A DNA stretch of 22,722 bases from positions 1-22,722 of IMG/VR virus record IMGVR_UViG_3300025732_000283. The stretch is one strand, 5' to 3'. A program made the translations under genes and the position numbers. Below, piece by piece: positions 6,348-12,299 of the stretch; within the stretch, counting starts at the first letter, position 1; each line of letters starts with the position of its first letter. The notes beneath the pieces were generated by a model. It was not told the DNA's origin and ran no database searches. It was given only the letters and a program-made list of their open reading frames with translations. The DNA is from a virus.

Positions 6348-9113
6348 TTAGACGTCGTTCTTTCCGTACAGACGGAAGGGTATTCCTACAACTTTAACGT
6401 TAGCGACTATCAAAGAACCGCGATCCGTGGTCAGGATTGGCTGTGCTGCTGAGGCGTGACCCTTGAGGCGTGCTTTGTGCGCGTAACTCTGGTGCAACCC
6501 AGCTCGGAAGCCGTTCGACCCAGTCTTCAGCACCGGCAGCGTCGAGTAGTCTTCCCGATATGCCGTCAGGAAGTCGTCGTTGGCGTTGGACGTGTTGTAC
6601 GCGCTGTATCCGTATTTGTAGTAGACGGTCCTGTCCTTCGTTACATCTGTGGCCACGTCGTTACTCTCGGAGACACCATCGAAATCCACGCTAATGTCGT
6701 AGCGCGTGTCCCAGTTCCTGAGCTCCAAGTGCAGATCTGTCCACTGCTTGTGCTCTACAGCGTCTCCGGTGTATCCACGGAACTCAACCCGGGTCGAGAT
6801 CTGGTAGGACGTTCCGGTGGCGTTCCGGTCGAATAGAGCGTCCTTGTCAAAGTTGTGGATGAACCCCGACTCGTCCGCGAACACCAACCGCTCGGTACCA
6901 GAAACGATCACGCGCTCGAAGAACTTGGGATTCAGCAACTGGCCTTCCCAGTACCCTTCCCACGCTTGGTTCAAGAAGTTGTAGCTCAGGACCCGGTCGT
7001 TGGTGCCATCTCCGCCTTCAGTCGGGTGCGCCAGCAGATAACGGTTGTCGAAGTATGCCGCGCAGGATCGCTCCCAGCTCGTCTCGTCGATGTCGTCCAC
7101 GAGGTTCTGAATCGAGTCTGACAGCGGCAGGATCACCGACTGACTGACACCGTACTCGGTCTGCTTCAGTGAGATGATCCCGCGCTGCGATAGGAAGATC
7201 AGATCGGAGCCAGTGTTGACCACGCTGTTAGGTGCAACGCAACCGAACTCACGGGTGACCTCGGTGAGCCGCACCGCACTCAGATCGCCGTAGAGGTTCT
7301 CCACCGCCAGAACCGACCGCTGCTTGAAGATGACCAGCGTCGTGTTGTTGAAAGCGCTGATAGCAACCACACGGTCATTGGTGCCGGTGTTGAGCTTGAA
7401 GTCGTTGGTGACCTTGGCGTAGTGCAGCGGATCCAGCACGTCCGAGACGGCTAGGAAGTCGTTGCCATAGATCATCAGCAGCCGGTTCTGGAAGTACAGA
7501 CCCTCTCTGCCAGCTGGGATGTTCGCTCCTGATGCGCTGGACTTCTTGATCGTTCCAGTGCCGCTTCCGGTGATGTCCACCAGCGTGTTCGGCATCGCAA
7601 TGGTGACCGTCGGAGCGGAGCTGTAGCTTCCCGGGTTGACAACATTTACAGACGTCACCTTGCCTTCGCTCAACGTCGTCGTGGCGGTTGCAGCACCACT
7701 GGAGAACGTCACAGCAGGAGCCGTCAGGTAGCCCTTGCCTTGGTTGAGCACCGTGTACGTGGCAATGCCTGTCGGAGGCGCTCCAGAAGCCAGATTTGCG
7801 ATTGCAGTGGCCCTCTGCGCGTCATTGAGGCTGTCGGTCTCCTCGGTGTCGCCTTGGAACAGCCGCAGAGTGTTCTCGTCTACCGGGTAGACGTAGTAGA
7901 TGCCGTCCAGAGCAACCGCAGATGGACCAGTAACCGTGCAGTTAGTGATCGTGACCTGATCCCCGGGGACAAAGTTGTGATTGGGAACAGTTACCGTGTC
8001 CGCAGTGGCATCAGCAGAGACTATAGATCTCGAAGCCGGAACCCGGTCGAAGCCTTTGTCCAGAGCCTGCACCTCGTTTCCTGAGGCGTAGCTGGACTGC
8101 ATGATGAGCGGCAGGCCGTCGTTCTGGTAGCTCTCCAAACCCTGTGTGATGTCGTAGCTGGTGGTGTTGTTCTGCAGCTCCAGCCAGAATCGGTTGGCGC
8201 TGGTCAGACCCGTAGCCAAGTCGAGCTTGTTGGTGCCAGCTCTAGCGTTGCCCTCGGTCAGATGCAGGGTCACCGCAGTACCAACAACGTTGACATACAC
8301 GCCGAACCCTTGTCCCGATCCTGTGGCACCCACCCACAAAGGCTTCTCAGTGCCAGTCTGTCCAACGATCACTCGGTCTCCCGTCTGAAGATCCGGCGTA
8401 ACGTTGAGCGTTATGGTGTCGGTCGTGGCGTTGACGTCGGTGCCGTTGAAGTAGTACCGGGCCGGGCCGGGCCGCAGCATGACCACCGAATCACCGCACT
8501 GAATCAGCCGGACGTCGTCGTAGAAGTCGTGGCCGTTCATCGGGATCTCCAGATGGGCCTGATTAGGACGCAGCAAGAAGACACGTCCCTGACCTCCGTC
8601 CGTAGTCCTCGCCACATTGGACGCAACGATAAGCGACTGCGTTCCGGTGGTCTTGTCCCGATACTTCAGCAACGCAACGATGTCTGTGATACCGGTCGTC
8701 GAAGAGTAATAGGTGAACGTCTGCGGATTAGGATTGGTGAACGAGTACGCACTGGTACTCATCACCGCGTTTGTGTTGTCCGATGACTTGGACAAAAGTC
8801 GCGTGCCGTTCTTGAACACCAGCTCGTTCGACACCTGATTGCAGGAGACGATGGTATTCACCGCAACCTGCGACAACCCAACCGCAGTGTTTACCGTGCT
8901 GCTGCCATCCACGTTGGCTGTGAACGTGCCGTTGACCCACAGGCCACCCCACTTCGGACGCACCACGCCCCAGCGGTTCTTGATGTTCTGATCCTCGAAA
9001 CGCCTGTTGATCGCCAGCGAGACGTACTTGGGTGGCAACAGATCAGCGTTGATCCGTGAGTTCATTCCAACGAACCCGTCATCCTGACCAACCAGTTGAG
9101 GAATGTCTGGCAT
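6348..9113 (-). CDS. Tail nozzle protein (T7 gp12-like), 921 aa, with inserted domains
   Basis: The product begins MPDIPQLVGQDDGFVGMNSR and contains IKNRWGVVRPKWGG at 44-57, typical of podovirus nozzle (tail tubular protein B) N-termini. A long beta-rich body includes GREGLYFQNRLLMIYGND and a run of blades ending near the C-terminus. Two insert-like segments stand out. One, at about 366-421, has the pattern NHNFVPGDQVTITNC, then DGIYYVYPVDENTLRLFQ, like the small FCCH-like modules of phage tail proteins; a more diverged copy may lie at 229-300. The other, at about 448-508, repeats GKGYLTAPAVTF and PGSYSSAPTVTI. The gene follows the adaptor by a TGATG overlap, the T7 gp11-gp12 order. Confidence 0.8.
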   Translation of the reverse strand: MPDIPQLVGQDDGFVGMNSRINADLLPPKYVSLAINRRFEDQNIKNRWGVVRPKWGGLWVNGTFTANVDGSSTVNTAVGLSQVAVNTIVSCNQVSNELVFKNGTRLLSKSSDNTNAVMSTSAYSFTNPNPQTFTYYSSTTGITDIVALLKYRDKTTGTQSLIVASNVARTTDGGQGRVFLLRPNQAHLEIPMNGHDFYDDVRLIQCGDSVVMLRPGPARYYFNGTDVNATTDTITLNVTPDLQTGDRVIVGQTGTEKPLWVGATGSGQGFGVYVNVVGTAVTLHLTEGNARAGTNKLDLATGLTSANRFWLELQNNTTSYDITQGLESYQNDGLPLIMQSSYASGNEVQALDKGFDRVPASRSIVSADATADTVTVPNHNFVPGDQVTITNCTVTGPSAVALDGIYYVYPVDENTLRLFQGDTEETDSLNDAQRATAIANLASGAPPTGIATYTVLNQGKGYLTAPAVTFSSGAATATTTLSEGKVTSVNVVNPGSYSSAPTVTIAMPNTLVDITGSGTGTIKKSSASGANIPAGREGLYFQNRLLMIYGNDFLAVSDVLDPLHYAKVTNDFKLNTGTNDRVVAISAFNNTTLVIFKQRSVLAVENLYGDLSAVRLTEVTREFGCVAPNSVVNTGSDLIFLSQRGIISLKQTEYGVSQSVILPLSDSIQNLVDDIDETSWERSCAAYFDNRYLLAHPTEGGDGTNDRVLSYNFLNQAWEGYWEGQLLNPKFFERVIVSGTERLVFADESGFIHNFDKDALFDRNATGTSYQISTRVEFRGYTGDAVEHKQWTDLHLELRNWDTRYDISVDFDGVSESNDVATDVTKDRTVYYKYGYSAYNTSNANDDFLTAYREDYSTLPVLKTGSNGFRAGLHQSYAHKARLKGHASAAQPILTTDRGSLIVANVKVVGIPFRLYGKNDV

Positions 9114-10033
9114 CAGCGTGTCGGTACAACGATCTGCCGAACCTGCATTTCCTGACGCGCCACCTTGTCGATCTCGTCGGTCAAGGCAGACTCGCCAAGT
9201 TGCAGGAACTCATTGCCAAGATCGACCTTTCCATCCACTCGAAGCATCTGGCCAGCCGCTCGGTACGCACAGATCTCGGAGAACTTGTAGGGGATGGTCG
9301 ATGGATCCGTAGTGTACACCGGAGGCAATAGCCGCGCCTCTATCCAGACATACGGAAACTGGTCGAGCACCACCATGCCGTCACTGTCGAACGTGTACTG
9401 GACGTTGCGCGTCTGCGGGACCTTGGCCCTAGGGTCGTTCTGATAGACAGCGAAGATCTCGCCAAGCTCATTGGTGCGAGTCGTGCCGTCTGGAAGCTCT
9501 GTCTTGGAGACGAACCTAAAGAACGGATTCAGCAATCCCCAGTACGTCGTGTTGGTCGGCACCGTCCCCACGGAAGGAGTCGCCACGCACTGGTAGTACT
9601 GCTGGGTCACCGGATAGAGCACGATGTCGCCAACCGCGTAGGTCTGTGTAGATAGCCAGTTCCCAGTGCTGCTTCCGTAGGATGGCTGTGCCTCGGCCCA
9701 ATAGGCTGCGTTGAGCGTACCGTCAGGGCCACCCGTCGTGGGATCGTTTCCGGTGCTTCCGGAGGCATTGACGCACTGATAATAGGTCTGCTCCGTCGGG
9801 AAGTAGACAACGTCGTTGAGCACGTAAGCCGTGGCAGCAGAGTATTCCGGAGCGAAGAACTCCTGCTGGACGATCGTCTGGTCCGGCCAATCAAACGCCT
9901 CCCAAGCCTGCCGCAATGCAGTGCCGATGAAGGTGCGGAAGAAGTTGGCCTCCTCAGTGGTGGGCGGATACGTTCGGCCCGTCATTTCGCAGGCTTTCCT
10001 CAGCACGTAGGAGTAGGTAACGGTCTTGGCCAT
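9113..10033 (-). CDS. Head-tail adaptor (T7 gp11-like) with two CBM5/12-like repeats
   Basis: The N-terminal 60 residues (YVLRKACEMTGRTYPPTTEE, then LRQAWEAFDWPD) and the C-terminal part (YKFSEICAYRAAGQMLRVDG, LTDEIDKVARQEMQVRQIVV) look like the helical core of podovirus adaptor or tail tubular A proteins. Between them lie two related modules at residues 66-113 and 127-166, each with AY/TY-x4-DVVYFP/DIVLYP, YYQCV, and a closing YW. That pattern is the small chitin-binding-like fold of carbohydrate-binding modules 5/12. At 306 aa the protein is longer than T7 gp11 (about 200 aa), which the modules explain. It connects portal to nozzle; the modules could decorate the tail or contact surface glycans. 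Confidence 0.78.
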   Translation of the reverse strand: MAKTVTYSYVLRKACEMTGRTYPPTTEEANFFRTFIGTALRQAWEAFDWPDQTIVQQEFFAPEYSAATAYVLNDVVYFPTEQTYYQCVNASGSTGNDPTTGGPDGTLNAAYWAEAQPSYGSSTGNWLSTQTYAVGDIVLYPVTQQYYQCVATPSVGTVPTNTTYWGLLNPFFRFVSKTELPDGTTRTNELGEIFAVYQNDPRAKVPQTRNVQYTFDSDGMVVLDQFPYVWIEARLLPPVYTTDPSTIPYKFSEICAYRAAGQMLRVDGKVDLGNEFLQLGESALTDEIDKVARQEMQVRQIVVPTR

Positions 10034-10036
10034 AGA

Positions 10037-10282
10037 TCACCACGCTTTGCAGGACCAATACTTCGCCGACAGCTTGGTGCCGGGATTGTCGCAGCCATGA
10101 CGAGCACGGAAGGAGGCGCGACGCTCTGGAATGTGCTTCTTGATGGTCATGTTCGGATCCCCGAATCGCACCAACCGCACTTGATCCCCCTCCTTGGCCA
10201 AGACAGCAAACTTCTTGGACTCACCGGGAGTCCGTTTCGGCTTGTTGTAGCCGGAGAAGCGTTGGCCTTTGTAGTTAATCAC
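10037..10282 (-). CDS. Conserved small phage protein (KPKRTPG family), 81 aa
   Basis: The protein contains YKGQRFSGYNKPKRTPGESK, KFAVLAKEGDQVRLVRFGDP and RRASFRARHGC, followed by LSAKYWSCKAW. I recognise this as a short, basic, widespread phage family, from memory listed as DUF6321, usually in late gene clusters and of unknown function. A longer frame reaches an ATG at 10303, but the GTG at 10280-10282 is preferred: GAAGG (10289-10293) sits 6 nt upstream, the family begins near NYKGQ, and the preceding stop ends immediately before. Two Cys in the C-terminal part (HGCDN and WSCK) could pair. The role may be structural or DNA-binding given the charge. Confidence 0.7.
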   Translation of the reverse strand: MINYKGQRFSGYNKPKRTPGESKKFAVLAKEGDQVRLVRFGDPNMTIKKHIPERRASFRARHGCDNPGTKLSAKYWSCKAW

Positions 10283-10283
10283 G

Positions 10284-10499
10284 TCAGTCCTTCGGGAGTG
10301 CATACCACCCAGCAGGCAGCACCACGCGGTTGGAGGATCTGACGCTCTGCCCCTTCGAGTCGAGCACCCAGACCCGAACTTTCACATCCTCGGCCAATCT
10401 TACCGGTTCACCGCTTGGCACCAGTATCACCCGAGTCGCGCAGCCGCTGCTCATGCTGGCGAATACGATCCAGCAGCTTGTCACGCAGGCCCGGATCAC
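10284..10499 (-). CDS. Outer-spanin-like lipoprotein
   Basis: From the GTG at 10497-10499 the 71-aa product has an Arg followed by a hydrophobic stretch and a lipobox-like SSGC (IVFASMSSGCATRV). The mature part then reads PSGEPVRLAEDVKVRVWVLD and ends VVLPAGWYALPKD. This resembles the small lipoproteins that follow holin-like genes in many phages and are thought to act as outer-membrane spanins. The residue at -3 of the lipobox is Ser rather than the usual Leu, which weakens the call. The first third lies out of frame inside the preceding 57-aa gene, as Rz1 lies inside Rz. The exact start is uncertain; another GTG is at 10484, and the frame is open upstream to 10544. Confidence 0.6.
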   Translation of the reverse strand: MIRACVTSCWIVFASMSSGCATRVILVPSGEPVRLAEDVKVRVWVLDSKGQSVRSSNRVVLPAGWYALPKD

Positions 10500-10581
10500 G
10501 CTTGGCGTCTTCACTGGTCTGGTCCTTTCGCAGCAGGTACTCAATGAACTTGAGCACCGCCAAGACCACCTGCTCGATCAC
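10408..10581 (-). CDS. Small amphipathic protein, candidate inner partner of the spanin
   Basis: The 57-aa product has a hydrophobic N-terminal helix (VIEQVVLAVLKFIEYLL) followed by a highly charged helix (DPGLRDKLLDRIRQHEQRLR). The frame extends further upstream, but the GTG at 10579-10581 is chosen because it overlaps the TGA of the holin-like gene (GTGA) and begins the hydrophobic helix. The layout of a short membrane-anchored helix with a lipoprotein gene overlapping its 3' half imitates Rz/Rz1 pairs. However, 57 aa is far shorter than typical inner spanins (about 100-150 aa) and could hardly span the periplasm unless it forms a long helix with its partner. It may be a holin accessory protein instead. 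Confidence 0.58.
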   Translation of the reverse strand: MIEQVVLAVLKFIEYLLRKDQTSEDAKRDPGLRDKLLDRIRQHEQRLRDSGDTGAKR

Positions 10582-10763
10582 GCAGCGGGAGGAGGAGTGA
10601 CGGCCTTCTTCTTGGACCACACGCCCCAAGCCGTAGCAGCGAGCGTAATGACCGCGCCAACGATCTCGGGAAGCTGATCAGCACTCACGAGGCCCTTGGC
10701 CACCAAGAAGCCGCCAGCAGCACTCAGAACGTGACGGATGAGGGATTTGATCGAGTCATTCAT
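10578..10763 (-). CDS. Holin-like membrane protein (Pam3 gp28-type), 61 aa
   Basis: The protein shows IKSLIRHVLSAAGGFLVAKG, then QLPEIVGAVITLAATAWGVW and a Lys-rich end (SKKKAVTPPPAA). It thus has two short hydrophobic segments joined by a polar turn, the second followed by positive charges. I recognise this as the common small phage holin-like family whose members read RHxLTxxGGxLVAKG...GAxxTLxGVxWS. It would form membrane lesions at lysis. AAAGGA (10769-10774) is 5 nt before the ATG, and the gene overlaps the preceding membrane-protein gene by 8 nt. Having two adjacent candidates leaves open which is holin and which is antiholin or accessory. Confidence 0.72.
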   Translation of the reverse strand: MNDSIKSLIRHVLSAAGGFLVAKGLVSADQLPEIVGAVITLAATAWGVWSKKKAVTPPPAA

Positions 10764-10950
10764 TGGAGTCCTTTTTCTCTTTGAGCTTCTTCCGCACCCA
10801 CTTGTAGAAGGCCATCACCGCGAAGAACGCACCCACCGCAGCCGTGATGAACTGCAGGATCGTGGTGAGCGTCGGAAGCAGGGAAATGATGGTCATGACA
10901 CCCGCAGCGGCCAATAGTCCACCGGGGCCATTGTGAGCTGTGGCGTCCAT
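10756..10950 (-). CDS. Putative holin, two membrane segments, 64 aa
   Basis: From the ATG at 10948-10950 the product is MDATAHNGPGG, then a long hydrophobic region with two probable transmembrane helices (LLAAAGVMTIISLLPTL and ILQFITAAVGAFFAVMAFY), then a very basic tail (KWVRKKLKEKKDSNE). Size, two helices and a charged cytoplasmic tail suit a class II holin. A longer frame opens with TTG at 10974 but would overlap the upstream gene by 23 nt; the ATG lies one base after that gene's TAA. Only a weak AAG precedes it, so it may be translated by re-initiation. Confidence 0.65.
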   Translation of the reverse strand: MDATAHNGPGGLLAAAGVMTIISLLPTLTTILQFITAAVGAFFAVMAFYKWVRKKLKEKKDSNE

Positions 10951-10951
10951 C

Positions 10952-11200
10952 TTAGTACTTGCGATTGTACGCAATGAAGGTGCCAGCGGAGGCAGCCACC
11001 GAGGTGAACACCCCGGGGATCTCGGTGCCAGCAGCGATGGACACGCTGGTCGGGAAGTTGGTGATGTTACCAGAGACCGCGCTGAACGTGCAGGCAGTCA
11101 CGCACTGGATGCGCTGGAAGTTGCCGGTCACGGCACTGGTGTCGGTGTTGGCAACGCCGCCGTACTCACCGGCAAGCTGACGATTGGCTCCTACATTCAT
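10952..11200 (-). CDS. Small conserved phage protein, probably virion-associated, 82 aa
   Basis: The product is Ser/Thr/Ala/Gly-rich and probably all beta: NVGANRQLAGEYGGVANTDT, GNFQRIQCVTACTFSAVSGN, then PTSVSIAAGTEIPGVFTSVA and ending IAYNRKY. Short phage proteins with this rhythm (a value, a variable strand, AGT.I.G.FT.V) are often found beside tail or capsid decoration genes, but I cannot name a characterised member. There is no signal peptide or membrane helix, so it is unlikely to belong to the adjoining holins. The ATG (11198-11200) is five bases after the stop of the previous gene, without a clear Shine-Dalgarno. Confidence 0.65.
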   Translation of the reverse strand: MNVGANRQLAGEYGGVANTDTSAVTGNFQRIQCVTACTFSAVSGNITNFPTSVSIAAGTEIPGVFTSVAASAGTFIAYNRKY

Positions 11201-11205
11201 GGTGT

Positions 11206-11538
11206 TTAGCTGTTAGATGCCCAAGGCAGAGGAGGAACGATAACCGGAGGGTTGATGGCGTTCGCGATCTGCTGGTTCACGCTGGCCTCAGTAGCCGACT
11301 TGTCGATACCAGAGTCCCAAACCCACTGAAGCACCTCGGCCTGAGTCAGGTTGCTGTACGGTATGAACTGCGAGGGGTCCGGGGCAACGAAGCTGGCCGT
11401 ACCGTAGCAGGTGCCGGTGTAGGTGTTACTGCCGCTCGTCTGCTCGCCATTGCATCTCCACGCAGCGGTGACGACAACGTCGGTGAGAGTTCCTTCGCTG
11501 GGTTTAACCCAGAGCTGTTCGATGATCCATGTAATCAT
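11206..11538 (-). CDS. DUF7936-like phage protein, 110 aa
   Basis: The protein reads MITWIIEQLWVKPSEGTLTD, then VVVTAAWRCNGEQ, PSQFIPYSNLTQAEVLQWVW, and ends with NPPVIVPPLPW. This matches a family seen in many environmental phages (an IEQ...TDVV..A.WR.NG start, a FIPY..LT...V..WV middle and a PPLPW end), which from memory is listed as DUF7936. Its function is unknown. The N-terminal half looks beta-stranded and the C-terminal half helical. The ATG overlaps the stop of the upstream 57-aa gene (ATGA), which fixes the start. Confidence 0.72.
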   Translation of the reverse strand: MITWIIEQLWVKPSEGTLTDVVVTAAWRCNGEQTSGSNTYTGTCYGTASFVAPDPSQFIPYSNLTQAEVLQWVWDSGIDKSATEASVNQQIANAINPPVIVPPLPWASNS

Positions 11539-11708
11539 TGGACTTCCTTAGTTTCTTTGTTGAGTGACTCCTCCTTGGCAGCAGCCGCCGCGATGAGGTC
11601 CGAGAAGAAGACGACAGCCTTTGCCGCCTGAATGCCACCAGCCTTGACTGAGATGTCGAGGAGGTTGAGCAACACTTGAGCCTGTTCCTTGTTCAGTTCG
11701 ATCGTCAT
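11535..11708 (-). CDS. Small helical protein, 57 aa
   Basis: A short gene fills the space between the fibre gene and the DUF7936-like gene. It starts at the ATG at 11706-11708 and ends in a TGA overlapping the next ATG. The product is MTIELNKEQAQVLLNLLDIS, then VKAGGIQAAKAVVFFSDLIA and AAAAKEESLNKETKEVQ: two amphipathic helices joined by AGG. Similar short MTIELT.EQAQ.LL.L.D.A..AGG proteins occur in this position in other phages (from memory), with no known role. There is no Shine-Dalgarno. The ATGA overlap, the good codon pattern and the otherwise gene-free 200 bp support it. Confidence 0.68.
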   Translation of the reverse strand: MTIELNKEQAQVLLNLLDISVKAGGIQAAKAVVFFSDLIAAAAAKEESLNKETKEVQ

Positions 11709-11747
11709 AGGGGCGCGATGGTAGCTAGAGAGTGAGCGGGGGCAAGG

Positions 11748-12299
11748 TTAGTTCCAGAGTTCGAGTGTAAGGTCTCTGAATGCGAGCGACTGAGATGCCC
11801 CTGTATCATTGAATAGCAGGAATCTTACATAATACGGAGCTGATCCAGAAAGTGATAAACTTCCAGTTCCAGTTCTTACCACATAACCAGAACCACCGTA
11901 GGTCGACGCTTCTGTTACTGCTCCGTTTGTTACAGAAGACCAATCAGTGCTGCTTGTCGAAAACTGAGCCCTAACACCGAGGTTTGTTGCTCCTGCAGAT
12001 CCTTGTGAAAATGACAATCGAAACGATGTTGGCTTAAACCCTATCACGAACACTCTGACGTCATTATTCGGTATTGGAGTTCCGGCGTCGTTATTATCAT
12101 CACCAGACACGGACCATCCATCTTCAGCCGTAGCCAAGATTACCCTTCCAACAGACGAAGCCACTCCCCCATCACTGACGATCCCACTAGGCGAACGCCA
12201 CTTGATGGTGTTGCTTGCGCCATCAACCACCAAGACCTTGGACGAGGTCGTGGAGAGTTCAGCGACGTTCTTGAGGTTTGGATTGGTGAGGAAGTCCAT
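11748..12299 (-). CDS. Short fibre-like protein with receptor-binding-type C-terminus, 183 aa
   Basis: The first about 25 residues (MDFLTNPNLKNVAELSTTSS) and VLVVDGASNTIKWRS form a short shaft-like segment. The remainder is Ser/Thr/Gly/aromatic-rich beta sequence. The last 91 residues align without length change to the last 91 of the 293-aa fibre at 4618-5499 (shared L-x-L at the start, DW-x-x-V near position 30, and the AFRxxTLxLWN end). The ATG overlaps the stop of the 875-aa fibre gene by 1 nt (TAATG). I infer a minor or accessory fibre tip; it could also bind to the end of the large fibre. Confidence 0.72.
   Translation of the reverse strand: MDFLTNPNLKNVAELSTTSSKVLVVDGASNTIKWRSPSGIVSDGGVASSVGRVILATAEDGWSVSGDDNNDAGTPIPNNDVRVFVIGFKPTSFRLSFSQGSAGATNLGVRAQFSTSSTDWSSVTNGAVTEASTYGGSGYVVRTGTGSLSLSGSAPYYVRFLLFNDTGASQSLAFRDLTLELWN

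Noticed and set aside
6394-6403. TTAACGTTAG, nine of ten to the TTANCGNTAA consensus
   Set aside because: It lies in the coding end of the nozzle gene without neighbouring sites or a gap, and differs at the last base; probably chance.
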